A stretch of 35,039 bases of DNA from Rhodomicrobium udaipurense JA643 (GTDB taxonomy: Bacteria; Pseudomonadota; Alphaproteobacteria; Rhizobiales; Rhodomicrobiaceae), in contig NZ_JFZJ01000022.1 in NCBI RefSeq assembly GCF_000636015.1, positions 1 to 35,039 of the forward strand, given 5' to 3'. Under the pieces are notes generated by a model that saw only the letters and a list, made by a program, of their open reading frames with translations, ran no database searches and had not been told where the DNA came from. Within the stretch, counting starts at the first letter, position 1. The number at the start of each line of letters is the position of its first letter. Shown here piece after piece: positions 8,568-16,962 of the stretch. A program made the position numbers and the translations under genes.

Positions 8568-9647
8568 TCAGGGCGTGACGGTGCAGGAGATGCCGCGCTG
8601 CTTGATGGCGCCGCACAACGCCGTCGCCGCAGTCTTCGCCTTGTACGGCCCGGCCTGAATGCGATAGCCGCCCGCGCCCAACTCGACATCGAGATTGCGG
8701 TTCACAAGGATGTCGGCAAGCTGCGCCTTGATCTGGCGAGCGGTGGCCTGCCCAGCCTGGTGACTTGGGGCGGAGCCGAAGACGATGAGGAAGCCATCGG
8801 CCGGTGCCGCCACGGCCGATGCCGATGTCGAAACGGGCGTCACGGGGGGTGTGGAAACTTTCGCCGCTGGCGTCGCTTTCGCAATGCGCGCGGGCTTCGC
8901 GGGCGCATCGGCTTGAAGCGAGGGATCGACGCGGATCGGCGCGGCGCGACGCGTCGGCGCCGCACTGACGACGACCGCAGAGGCAGCCGGCTGCGTTGCA
9001 GTCTGCGACGAGGCCGAGGCCTGCCAGCCCTGTTGCTGTGGCGGCTGCACCTGAGCAGCCTGCTGACGGCTGGGCGATCCACCGAAAATGCTGTCGAAGA
9101 ACCCGCCGATACCGCCCGAGGAAGAGGACGCGGCCTGCTGTGGCGCGGGCTGCGGTGCGGGTACCGCGTTCGATACGGGCTGCGACGCACCCGCTTGCCT
9201 GGAGCGCCCCTGAACGGCCTGCGCCGGTTGCGGTGATGCGGCAGCCTGTTGCTGTGGGTTCAAACCCATCGCGGCTATCACACGATCCTTGCCCTCCGTC
9301 GCTACCTTGCGGTCGGCGGCGGGAAGGCTCTCCATCCAGAGCGCGTTGGAATAGTCCTGAAGCGCGCGAGCATAGGAGCCGCTTCTTTCATTGATGCGGG
9401 CACGGAGCAGGATCGCGCGCGCCGCGAGCTCTCCGCTTAGACCAGCGCGAAAGGCGGTGTCGATCAGGGCCGACGCGTCCGAATAGGCCCCCGCGTCGAA
9501 GGATCGGGTTGCGCGACTTAGAAGGTCCAGCCCGCGACTGTCGCCGCTCTGCGCGAACGCGCTCAAGGATCCCCCGGACAGTCCGGCGGAAAGACCGAAG
9601 GACAAGCCGAGAACAACGACAAACAATCTAAGGCAGCCAAGCCACAT
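8568..9647 (-). CDS. Exported SPOR-domain protein with helical repeat region
   Basis: 359 aa. An N-terminal hydrophobic segment (about 5-32) ending in AFA-Q looks like a cleavable signal peptide. Residues 36-130 are helical and resemble TPR/Sel1-like pairs (SRATRSFDAGAYSDASALID, then ARALQDYSNALW). Residues 135-275 are a low-complexity Gln/Ala/Ser/Pro linker. The C terminus (about 285-359) is a SPOR domain, with FLIVFGSAPSHQAGQATAR and YRIQAGPYKAKTAATALC. SPOR domains bind denuded glycan strands at the septum. I infer a periplasmic cell-envelope role but cannot assign a known gene. It is monocistronic as far as can be seen, with 131 bp to the S58 gene downstream. Confidence 0.82.
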   Translation of the reverse strand: MWLGCLRLFVVVLGLSFGLSAGLSGGSLSAFAQSGDSRGLDLLSRATRSFDAGAYSDASALIDTAFRAGLSGELAARAILLRARINERSGSYARALQDYSNALWMESLPAADRKVATEGKDRVIAAMGLNPQQQAAASPQPAQAVQGRSRQAGASQPVSNAVPAPQPAPQQAASSSSGGIGGFFDSIFGGSPSRQQAAQVQPPQQQGWQASASSQTATQPAASAVVVSAAPTRRAAPIRVDPSLQADAPAKPARIAKATPAAKVSTPPVTPVSTSASAVAAPADGFLIVFGSAPSHQAGQATARQIKAQLADILVNRNLDVELGAGGYRIQAGPYKAKTAATALCGAIKQRGISCTVTP

Positions 9648-10492
9648 GGAAAAGCAATCGCCCGTTCTGTCACCGATTTAAGACATGCGCTAACGCACCC
9701 GAACGTGCACGCAACCACAAGATTAGGGCATAGCGATGTCGAAGTGTGTAACCCGATTCGGACAGGTCAAGCGCCGATGCGGGGATGCTATCCACAAACG
9801 CCGGGCGCTATCGTCGCGATTTGCACAGGAATCCCGAGCAGGGAACGAAGGGGGCCTCGGCGCGAGCGGCCCCAATTGGGCGGAAAAAGAATCTGACAGA
9901 GCGCTCATCCACGCCTACCGCCGTTTCATCCGGCCCCGTCCCTCCGCGCTCTACTTTGAAAAAGTCGTCGTCCCTCTTCAACCAGTAGCGGAATTGCCGC
10001 AAGGCGGGCGTCGTCGTTGAGCAGCACCTGCGCCCGCTGTGTTCGTCGATGGCGCGCCACGAGAAATGCGCCCGGATCATCTCCTGACATGCATCGCGTC
10101 GGCGGGCTGGTGGCCAGGGCGCAGCATTCGCGAAAGCCTTACAAATCCGCACGGCAGTGTCATCCGCTGAGTTTGCTTGCGGCCGCGAAGCGCAAGCACT
10201 CTCGCTGCGGCTCGCTTTCAGCTGCCGTTTCGTTGATCCCAGTCTGCGCAGGCTACCGACTGATCAACGTCACGTAAGATAACATATAAATTTGAAATAA
10301 AATTTCTTTGCAAGTATTCAGAAGTAAAAAATTTGAAGTTTCGCGGCGCCTTTAGTGCTTATTAAGAAAAGCGTCCTAAATAGTAATACCATCAAGCTTG
10401 GCCTCAGGTTGTGTCGACATCGGTCGAGCCCAATAAACGGGGGGCATATGTTCTTTCTTCGATCATGCGCTCGTGACGCGGAGGTTTCCCAG
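9648..10492. other. Long intergenic region before the chemotaxis operon
   Basis: 845 bp without a gene I can support. Overlapping short reading frames exist on both strands at 9730-10150 but none has a recognisable domain, good start or convincing codon pattern; they may be remnants. A perfect 8-bp inverted repeat with a 9-nt loop lies at 10174-10198 (TGCTTGCG/CGCAAGCA) and has no T run. From about 10275 to 10400 the DNA becomes strongly A/T-rich, as expected for the operon promoter. No sigma-28 or sigma-54 consensus is evident. Confidence 0.5.
10480..10484 (+). promoter_or_regulatory. Shine-Dalgarno that decides the STAS gene start
   Basis: GGAGG lies 8 bases before an in-frame TTG at 10493. 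The competing in-frame ATG at 10448 has only a G run three bases upstream, too close to be a normal site. This favours TTG and a compact STAS protein. Confidence 0.6.
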
Positions 10493-10819
10493 TTGAGCTC
10501 TGATGCAATCGACCAAACGAAAGCGGGAGCGCTCGAACTCGAAGGCAATCTGGGGCCTCGTGATGCAAGCGCACTGCATGAAGCCCTTCTCGTCGCCCTA
10601 GGCGGCGAGGACGAAGTCGTAGTGGACGCAAGGCGCGTCACATCGCTCGACGTCTCAATCCTCCAGGTGCTGATCGCAGCCGATATCGCCGCCGAGAAAC
10701 TCGGGCGCACGATCACGCTGCTGCGGGTGCCTGAAGGTGCTGTCGAGGCGACCTTCGCCAGGGCGGGCCTTGCCATTCCGCCCGGCTTTTCGCTGACCCA
10801 GTCGGCCCTTTCACGATAG
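10493..10819 (+). CDS. STAS-domain protein heading the chemotaxis operon
   Basis: 108 aa from TTG 10493 (123 aa if ATG 10448 is used). It is a single STAS/MlaB-like fold: strand ALELEGNLG, helix DASALHEALLVAL, strand EVVVDARRV, and the loop SLDVSILQVLIAA (51-63), where anti-sigma-factor antagonists carry Asp-Ser. Here the residue after Asp53 is Val and a Ser follows at 55, so the classical phosphoserine position is not conserved. It is first in the operon, 12 bp before cheY. In several alphaproteobacterial chemotaxis clusters a STAS protein occupies this place; its molecular role is not established. I infer a regulatory or adaptor partner for CheA or CheY. Confidence 0.8.
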   Translation: MSSDAIDQTKAGALELEGNLGPRDASALHEALLVALGGEDEVVVDARRVTSLDVSILQVLIAADIAAEKLGRTITLLRVPEGAVEATFARAGLAIPPGFSLTQSALSR

Positions 10820-10831
10820 CGGAGAAGTCTC

Positions 10832-11200
10832 ATGTCGAAAACAATCCTTGCCATCGACGATTCACCGTCGGTTCTCCAGATGGTCTCCCTCACCTTGTCA
10901 TCGGCGGGCTTTCGGGTGGTCGAGGCAGTTGATGGCGCAGACGGCTATGCGAAAGCCGTGGCCAATCCCATCGATGCAGTGATCACCGACCTCAACATGC
11001 CCCGACTGAACGGGCTCGAATTCATCCGCAAATATCGAAGCCACCCATCCAGCGCCGGCGTGCCAGTCATCTTTCTTTCCACGGAATCGGACGTCACCTC
11101 GAAGAATGAGGCGAAGGCCGCCGGAGCCACGGGCTGGATCGTCAAGCCTTTCAAGCAGGACCAAATCCTGGCCATCCTGAAAAAGGTTCTCGGTGCATGA
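10832..11200 (+). CDS. cheY: Chemotaxis response regulator CheY
   Basis: 122-aa stand-alone receiver domain. The acidic pair is Asp9-Asp10 (AIDDSPS), the phospho-acceptor Asp53 (ITDLNMPRLNG), the switch Thr84 (FLSTES) and Lys105 (IVKPF). It should be phosphorylated by the CheA encoded next and act on a motor or another output. The start has GGAGAAG at good spacing. Its stop overlaps the cheA start in an ATGA (11197-11200). The CheZ-like last gene of this operon is a plausible phosphatase for it. Confidence 0.95.
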   Translation: MSKTILAIDDSPSVLQMVSLTLSSAGFRVVEAVDGADGYAKAVANPIDAVITDLNMPRLNGLEFIRKYRSHPSSAGVPVIFLSTESDVTSKNEAKAAGATGWIVKPFKQDQILAILKKVLGA

Positions 11201-13248
11201 AAGCCTCCGATCCCGCAGATACCTTCCGTCAGGAAGCGCGCGAGCTCCTGGACACACTCGAAGAGACGCTGCTCGACCTTGGACAAAGGCCAGACGACAA
11301 GGCGCTCGTGGATGGGAGCTTCCGGGCTCTCCACACGCTGAAAGGCTCAGGCGCGATGTTCGGCTTCGACGAGATGGCGGAGTTCGTGCACGAATTCGAA
11401 ACGGCCTTCGACCGCGTCCGCAAAGACAACGCGCCGATAAGTCCCGCGCTCGTGGCCATCGCACTGGCGGCGAAGGACCACATCCATAAGCTCATCGTCG
11501 AGCCCGCCCTTCATGCCGACGGCACGGTCAGGCTCCTTGGTGAACTGCGCGAGACGGCCAACAACGCGGAGTGCGGAGAAACCGGCAATGCGGATGCGGT
11601 CGCCGTGGCTGTTTCCGAGCGGCCGCGCGGAGGTTGCCGTGTGCGCTTCTGGCTTCCGTCCGACGCCATCGCTTTCGGCACGAACCCGCTGCTTCTTCTC
11701 GATGAGCTGCGCGAGCTTGGAGCTTCGTCCGTGCTGGCTCTGACTGATCGGTTGCCACCGCTCGAAGCGATGAATCCGCAGGCGTCCTATCTCGGCTGGG
11801 AAGTCGCCTTTGAAAACGAGGTCAGTGCCGACAAGATCGAGGACGTCTTTCTTTTCATCCGCGACGGAATGGACCTTCTGATCGAGCCGACCGATCAGGG
11901 CGACGCGTTCTCAACTACCGAACCAGCCGAAGATCAAGACAGCGAAACTCCCCTGCCCGCGAAGCCGGATGCGCAGGAACCTGCCCGCCGCGCAACGGAT
12001 ACCGCACCTCAGGCCGACAAGGCCAACTCATCCGTACGCGTCGCGGCCGAGCGGCTGGACGAACTGATGGACAGGGTTGGCGAACTGGTGATCGTCCAGT
12101 CGCGTCTCTCCCAGATCGCGGGCGCGAGCGCCGATCTCAACCTCAAGGCGGTCGTGGAAGAACTCGGCAGGCTCTCTTCGGGCCTTCGCGACACCACCAT
12201 GGGCATCCGCATGGTGCCGATCGGCACGGTGTTCTCGCGCTTTCGCCGTCTCGTTCACGACCTGTCGAATGCCCTCGGCAAGGAGGTGGATTTCGTCACG
12301 ACCGGCGGTGAAACCGAACTCGACAAGACCATGATCGAGCGCTTGGCGGACCCGCTGGTGCATATCATTCGCAACTCAATCGATCACGGGCTGGAAAGCC
12401 CGGAGAAAAGGGCCAGCAACGGCAAGCCTGCCAGGGGACAGGTCCGCCTCGCTGCGATCCACACGGGCGCGGAAGTTGCGATCACGATCACCGATGACGG
12501 CGCCGGTCTCGACGCCGCGCGCATTCGCGCAAAGGCCGAAGAGGCCGGGCTTCTTTCGCCCGATCAGAAGATCAGCGCTCACGATCTTTGCCAGCTCATC
12601 TTCCATCCCGGCTTCTCGACGGCGGCCGAAGTTACGTCCGTCTCTGGACGCGGCGTCGGAATGGACGTCGTCAAACGGGCGGTCGAGGGGCTGCGCGGCA
12701 CGATAGACCTGACCACGACACCCGGACAGGGCACGGTCGTGACACTCCGCCTTCCGCTGACCCTTGCGATCATCGAAAGCATGCTCGTGCGGGTCGGCGG
12801 GGGACGCTACGCCATCCCGCTCTCGGCGGTCGAAGAATGCGTCGAGCTGCCGAGCGCAGCCGAACTCGGCGGAAGTGGCAAGAACTTCCTCAACATCCGG
12901 GATCGGATCGTGCCCTTCCTGCGGCTGCGGGAGCTGTTCAAGGTCGATGCGCCGCCGGAGCTGCATCAGAAGGTCGTCATCGTCTCGGCGGGGGAGTCCC
13001 GGGTCGGCTTCGTCGTCGACCAGATCATCGGCAACAGCCAGACGGTCATCAAGTCGATGTCGAAGCTCCATTTCGATGTCGAGACCTTCTCCGGAGCAAC
13101 GATCCTCGGAGACGGCACGGTGGCGCTCATCCTCGACATCGGCTCGCTCGTCGCCTTCGGCCAGGGCTTTGAAAGACAATGGAGAGGCGAAGGCCTCGGG
13201 AAAGGCGAAGGCTTTGGGAGAGGCGAAGGCCTCGGGAGGGTGGCATGA
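11197..13248 (+). CDS. cheA: Chemotaxis histidine kinase CheA
   Basis: 683 aa. The N-terminal Hpt domain has the phosphorylated His46 in RALHTLKGSG. Residues 147-232 form a P2-like module (FWLPSDAIAFGTNPLLLLDEL). A Pro/Ala/Glu linker covers about 235-278. The dimerisation helices begin at SSVRVAAERLDELMDRVGEL. The ATPase has an N box HIIRNSIDHGLE (389-400), G1 DDGAGL (433-438) and G2 GRGVGMDVV (484-492). A CheW-like P5 domain runs from about 520 to 655. It autophosphorylates under MCP control and feeds CheY and CheB. There is no receiver domain. The last 20 codons contain three copies of an 18-bp repeat (GEGLGK/GEGFGR/GEGLGR), an unusual Gly-rich tail. ATGA overlaps join it to cheY and cheW. 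Confidence 0.97.
   Translation: MKASDPADTFRQEARELLDTLEETLLDLGQRPDDKALVDGSFRALHTLKGSGAMFGFDEMAEFVHEFETAFDRVRKDNAPISPALVAIALAAKDHIHKLIVEPALHADGTVRLLGELRETANNAECGETGNADAVAVAVSERPRGGCRVRFWLPSDAIAFGTNPLLLLDELRELGASSVLALTDRLPPLEAMNPQASYLGWEVAFENEVSADKIEDVFLFIRDGMDLLIEPTDQGDAFSTTEPAEDQDSETPLPAKPDAQEPARRATDTAPQADKANSSVRVAAERLDELMDRVGELVIVQSRLSQIAGASADLNLKAVVEELGRLSSGLRDTTMGIRMVPIGTVFSRFRRLVHDLSNALGKEVDFVTTGGETELDKTMIERLADPLVHIIRNSIDHGLESPEKRASNGKPARGQVRLAAIHTGAEVAITITDDGAGLDAARIRAKAEEAGLLSPDQKISAHDLCQLIFHPGFSTAAEVTSVSGRGVGMDVVKRAVEGLRGTIDLTTTPGQGTVVTLRLPLTLAIIESMLVRVGGGRYAIPLSAVEECVELPSAAELGGSGKNFLNIRDRIVPFLRLRELFKVDAPPELHQKVVIVSAGESRVGFVVDQIIGNSQTVIKSMSKLHFDVETFSGATILGDGTVALILDIGSLVAFGQGFERQWRGEGLGKGEGFGRGEGLGRVA
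13186..13239 (+). repeat. Three 18-bp tandem repeats at the end of cheA
   Basis: Units at 13186-13203, 13204-13221 and 13222-13239 share GGCGAAGGCnTnGGGAnn and encode GEGLGK, GEGFGR and GEGLGR. The GGGAGGG at the end of unit 3 lies five bases before the cheW start and serves as its Shine-Dalgarno. Copy-number change would keep the frame, and because the units differ in their final bases it could also alter the cheW ribosome site. Confidence 0.9.
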
Positions 13249-13754
13249 ACCGCGCGTTCGAGAAGACGGGCGTTCCGGCGAGCATGAAGGCACTGACCAT
13301 CGGACTGAACAGCGAGATATTCGCGCTTCCGGCCGAGTCCGTCAGAGAAATCCTCGACATGGTGCCCGTCACCGAGGTGCCCAATGCCAGGGCTTTCGTC
13401 GGCGGGGTGCTCAACGTGCGGGGCAAGGTCGTGCCCCTCGCCGATCTCAGGGTGATGTTCGGCATGGAGCGGACGCCACCCGATACCAACACACGCATCG
13501 TGGTCATCGAGGTCGATCTGGAGGGTGAACCGGCGCTGGTCGGCATCCTCGCCGACAAGGTGCACGACGTCACGGAAATCGAAGGCGCTTCCGTCGAGGA
13601 CGCGCCTGCGGTGGGCATGCGCTGGCGAGCGGAGTTCATCCGCGGCATCGGCAAGCGCGGCACGGACTTCATCATCATTCCCGACATGGCACGGATCTTT
13701 GGGCCGAAGGAGGATCGCGAGTTATCCTCCACCCCGGATGAAAGGAAGCTATAA
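13245..13754 (+). CDS. cheW: CheW coupling protein (first copy)
   Basis: 169 aa from ATG 13245, which overlaps the cheA stop (ATGA) and follows a GGGAGGG Shine-Dalgarno. It has the CheW SH3-like double barrel: FALPAESVREILDMVPVTEV, GVLNVRGKVVPLADLRVMFG with the conserved RGxxxPLxDL, then LVGILADKVHDVTEI. It couples CheA to receptors in the signalling array. The stop codon directly abuts the start of the MCP gene. An upstream in-frame reading back to 13179 would be Arg-rich translation of the cheA repeat and is rejected. Confidence 0.95.
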   Translation: MNRAFEKTGVPASMKALTIGLNSEIFALPAESVREILDMVPVTEVPNARAFVGGVLNVRGKVVPLADLRVMFGMERTPPDTNTRIVVIEVDLEGEPALVGILADKVHDVTEIEGASVEDAPAVGMRWRAEFIRGIGKRGTDFIIIPDMARIFGPKEDRELSSTPDERKL

Positions 13755-15476
13755 ATGCAACTCTCTCTCAAAGCGAAACTGGCACTCGCCTTCGGCGCCC
13801 TGCTGCTGCTCATAAGCGGCCTCGGCGGGATCGCGATCATGCAGATGAACAAGATGGAGGCCCAAACGATCGTCATCACGAACAGGTGGTTACCGAGCGT
13901 CGATGCCGTGCACGGCATCAACGCCGCATTGGGACGATATCGTGCCGCCCAGTTCAGACTTGTGATGGCGAAAACGCCGGAAGAAAAGCGTTTTTCAGAA
14001 GAACGCTTGGACGAATTCAGTCAGCGCTTCAAAAAGTACCAAGAAAAATATCAGGCGCTTATCTCGCAGCCACAGGAGAAGGAACTCTATGAGAGTTTCC
14101 TCGGCAAACTGGGCCACTACATGGAGTTCTCGCACCAACTGATTAATCTGGTGCGAGAGAGCCAGACGGAAGTGGCCGAGCAAAAACTCAACGAGAACCG
14201 CGCAGCTTTTGAGGATACGTCCTCAGCCCTCAATCGACTGGTTTCACTCGCCGTGTCCGGCGCAGACGCAGCCGGCGCAGAAGCCGACGCCGTCTTTGCC
14301 CAGTCCCAGACGATCGTCTTCACCTTCATCGGCATTGCGCTCCTCGTCGGCATCGGCACGGCCGTATTCCTCATCCGCGACATCTTGCGCACACTCGGCG
14401 GCGAGCCAGCCTATGCCCGCGATGTGATCAAGGAAATCGCCGACGGCAATCTCAACGTCAAGGTAGCCACCCGCGCCGGAGACCACAGCAGCCTTCTGGC
14501 GACCGCTCGCGATATGGTTGCGAAGCTCAAGGGCGTCATCTCCGACGTTACCGTGTCCGCTCGCAATGTCGGTGCCGGAAGCCAGGAACTGTCGGCGACG
14601 GCGGAGGAACTGAGCCAGGGTGCCACCGAGCAGGCCTCGTCCACCGAAGAAGCGTCATCCTCGGTCGAGCAGATGGCGTCGAATATCAAGCAGAACGCCG
14701 ACAACGCCGCTCAAACCGAAAAGATGGCGCGCCAGTCGGCCGCCGATGCCAAGACGAGCGGCGAAGCGGTGGGCAAGGCCGTCCAGGCCATGGAGACTAT
14801 CGCCCAGAAGATTCTGATCGTGCAGGAGATCGCCCGGCAGACCGACCTCCTCGCGCTCAATGCGGCGGTCGAAGCGGCCCGCGCTGGCGAGCATGGTCGC
14901 GGGTTTGCGGTCGTCGCTTCCGAGGTCCGCAAGCTTGCCGAGCGTAGCCAGGCGGCGGCTCAGGAAATCTCCGGTCTTTCCGGCGACACGGTCAAAGCGG
15001 CCCAGCAGGCAGGCGAGATGCTGACGCGCCTCGTGCCCGACATCCAGCGTACCGCCGAACTCGTGCTGGAAATCTCGAACGCGACCCGGGAGCAGAACGC
15101 GGGCGCGGCGCAGATCAACATCGCGATCCAGCAGCTCGACAAGGTGACACAGCAGAACACCGCCGCTTCCGAGGAGATGGCATCGACCTCCGAAGAACTG
15201 GCAAGCCAGGCCGAGCAGCTTCAGCAGGCCGTCAGCTACTTCCAGATCGATGAGACAGGCGCGGCTAGACCCGAGCGCAGCCGACCCGCGAAGGCGACGG
15301 GCCGCCTCAGCGTCGCTCAAATGCAGGACGCGTTACGCCACGCCGCCCCCTCGATTGCGGTGAACCACAACCCGGCGAGAAAGCCGAAGCCCTCGGGCCA
15401 CAACGGCTTCGCCCTCAACATGGATGAGCTTGGCGACGACCTCGACAAGCAGTTCATGCGCAACGGAGCGGCGTAA
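13755..15476 (+). CDS. Methyl-accepting chemotaxis protein with 4-helix-bundle sensor
   Basis: 573 aa. TM1 covers about residues 7-29; the periplasmic four-helix-bundle sensor (4HB_MCP type) about 30-188; TM2 about 189-210; then HAMP. The cytoplasmic coiled coil follows, with the near-canonical tip [18 protein letters not shown] and [18 protein letters not shown] (about 360-400). A Pro-rich C-terminal tail replaces any NWETF-type CheR/CheB tether. Lying inside the operon between the two cheW genes, it is likely the dedicated receptor for this array. The ligand is unknown. The start sits immediately after the cheW stop, with AAAGGAAG upstream. Confidence 0.95.
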   Translation: MQLSLKAKLALAFGALLLLISGLGGIAIMQMNKMEAQTIVITNRWLPSVDAVHGINAALGRYRAAQFRLVMAKTPEEKRFSEERLDEFSQRFKKYQEKYQALISQPQEKELYESFLGKLGHYMEFSHQLINLVRESQTEVAEQKLNENRAAFEDTSSALNRLVSLAVSGADAAGAEADAVFAQSQTIVFTFIGIALLVGIGTAVFLIRDILRTLGGEPAYARDVIKEIADGNLNVKVATRAGDHSSLLATARDMVAKLKGVISDVTVSARNVGAGSQELSATAEELSQGATEQASSTEEASSSVEQMASNIKQNADNAAQTEKMARQSAADAKTSGEAVGKAVQAMETIAQKILIVQEIARQTDLLALNAAVEAARAGEHGRGFAVVASEVRKLAERSQAAAQEISGLSGDTVKAAQQAGEMLTRLVPDIQRTAELVLEISNATREQNAGAAQINIAIQQLDKVTQQNTAASEEMASTSEELASQAEQLQQAVSYFQIDETGAARPERSRPAKATGRLSVAQMQDALRHAAPSIAVNHNPARKPKPSGHNGFALNMDELGDDLDKQFMRNGAA

Positions 15477-15491
15477 GCCTCTTCCACCCCG

Positions 15492-15521
15492 TAGGCCCCG
15501 GCCGCGAGCCGCCGGGGCCTA
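15492..15521. other. Strong hairpin between the MCP gene and the second cheW
   Basis: Perfect 10-bp arms TAGGCCCCGG (15492-15501) and CCGGGGCCTA (15512-15521) with a 10-nt loop. No T run follows, so it is more likely an mRNA stability or processing element inside the operon than a full terminator. It may set lower expression of the distal genes relative to the MCP gene. Confidence 0.7.
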
Positions 15522-15543
15522 AATGAGAACCAGGGAGAACAGG

Positions 15544-16026
15544 ATGGCCGACCAAACACACTATGTCACGCTTGGCGTCGCCGGTGGCCTTTTCGCGGTG
15601 CCCGTCGAGAGCGTTCAGCAAATTCTTGAGATCCAGCCTATCGCGGCCATGCCGAACGCCCCGGCCGATTTTATCGGCCTGATCGACGTTCGTGGCCAGA
15701 ACGTGCCCGTGATCGATCTGCGGGCGAAGCTCGCGTTGCCTGCCGCGGCGGACACGCAAAATACCCGCATCATCGTCCTAGACGTTTCGGTTGAGAATGC
15801 CACACGCCGGTTCGGACTGAAAACAGACCAGGTTTTTGAGGTGACCGGCCTCGACGAGGGCGCGCTGGAGCCGCCGCCCGATCTTGGAGCGCGTTGGCGC
15901 GCCGATTGCGTGGCGGGCGTGGGACGGCGCGCGGGGGCTTTCGTCACGGTCCTCGATCTCGACCAACTGTTTCTGGCTGACGCTCTTTCGTCAGACAGTG
16001 CGGTTGAGACGCTACAGACTAACTGA
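15544..16026 (+). CDS. cheW: CheW coupling protein (second copy)
   Basis: 160 aa from ATG 15544, preceded by AGGGAGAACAGG. CheW fold: YVTLGVAGGLFAVPVESVQQ, IGLIDVRGQNVPVIDLRAKL, RFGLKTDQVFEVTGL. It differs clearly from the first CheW, so this is an old paralogue rather than a recent duplication. Two CheWs around one MCP suggest distinct positions in the array or coupling to different receptors. A short hairpin (16032-16046) followed by a T-rich stretch lies between it and cheR. Confidence 0.93.
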   Translation: MADQTHYVTLGVAGGLFAVPVESVQQILEIQPIAAMPNAPADFIGLIDVRGQNVPVIDLRAKLALPAAADTQNTRIIVLDVSVENATRRFGLKTDQVFEVTGLDEGALEPPPDLGARWRADCVAGVGRRAGAFVTVLDLDQLFLADALSSDSAVETLQTN

Positions 16027-16072
16027 CGGCTGTCCACTCGATGGACTGGATTTGTTTTAGTGGAGTTTTGGA

Positions 16073-16954
16073 ATGGCCGTTGCCCTGCTTGCCGATGCCC
16101 GGCGCGAGAGTTTGCCCGATCCCGATCAACTCGGAGACCACGACTTTGTCCGCATAGCAAACCTCGTCAGTCGGCAGACCGGGATCCGCCTGCCGCCCTC
16201 AAAGAGAACGATGATCGAGACGCGACTTCGCAAGCGCATGCGCGCCTGCGCCAAGCCGACTTTCGACGCTTATTGCAGCTACCTGTTCGATACGGGTGTT
16301 CTCGAGTCCGAGTTAACGCACCTGATCGATGTCGTGACGACAAACAAGACGGACTTCTTCCGCGAGCCTGAGCATTTCAGTTTTCTTGCCAATCGAGCCG
16401 TGCCGGATCTTCTCGCCCGCCGTCATGGCGAGAGAACCCCGCATCTGAAACTCTGGAGCGCGGCGAGTTCAAATGGCGCCGAGGCCTACACCATGGCCAT
16501 GGTCCTCGCCGAACTGGCAAGCGCCAAGCTCCGCTTCCTTTTCTCAATTCTCGGCACCGACGTTTCGACAAGGATGTTGGCATCGGCCAGGCGCGCGGTC
16601 TATCCGGCGGGCTTCGTGGCTCCGGTCCCGGAGCCGCTGCGGCGACGCTATTTCATGCGTTCGCGCGATCCCGAAGCCAATGAGGTGCGTGTCGTCCCCG
16701 AGTTGCGGCAGCATATGCAATTTTCGGCCATCAATCTGATGGCCGAAACCTATCGCTTCGACCACGACTACGATGCCATTTTCCTGCGCAACGTCCTGAT
16801 CTATTTCGAAAAGGACATACAGATTGAAGTCACCCGCAGATTGGTCAGCCATCTGAGACCGAACGGCTATCTCTTTCTCGGCCATTCAGAGACATGGGTC
16901 GGCAACAGTTTGAACGCCCGACAGGTCGCTCCATCCATCTACCAGGTCTCGTGA
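16073..16954 (+). CDS. cheR: Chemoreceptor glutamate methyltransferase CheR
   Basis: 293 aa. Methylates receptor glutamates with S-adenosylmethionine. The N-terminal helical domain (about 20-95) contains [19 protein letters not shown]. The SAM domain shows [54 protein letters not shown] and GYLFLGHSE. The usual GEEPYS loop reads GAEAYT here; the second Glu is kept but the first Glu and the Pro are lost. Length is normal. The start has GGAG seven bases upstream. cheB follows with the stop nearly touching. Confidence 0.94.
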   Translation: MAVALLADARRESLPDPDQLGDHDFVRIANLVSRQTGIRLPPSKRTMIETRLRKRMRACAKPTFDAYCSYLFDTGVLESELTHLIDVVTTNKTDFFREPEHFSFLANRAVPDLLARRHGERTPHLKLWSAASSNGAEAYTMAMVLAELASAKLRFLFSILGTDVSTRMLASARRAVYPAGFVAPVPEPLRRRYFMRSRDPEANEVRVVPELRQHMQFSAINLMAETYRFDHDYDAIFLRNVLIYFEKDIQIEVTRRLVSHLRPNGYLFLGHSETWVGNSLNARQVAPSIYQVS

Positions 16955-16962
16955 GGCAACCG

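Noticed and set aside
9808..10152. 114-codon minus-strand frame in the gap before the che operon
   Set aside because: Not recognisable, no good Shine-Dalgarno, and competing frames on the other strand look equally likely; could be a decayed gene.
10174..10198. Inverted repeat considered as a terminator
   Set aside because: No T run on either strand and no gene ending next to it.
13179..13244. Upstream extension of the first cheW
   Set aside because: It would translate the cheA tail repeat as Arg-rich sequence; the ATG at 13245 has a strong ribosome site and the ATGA overlap.
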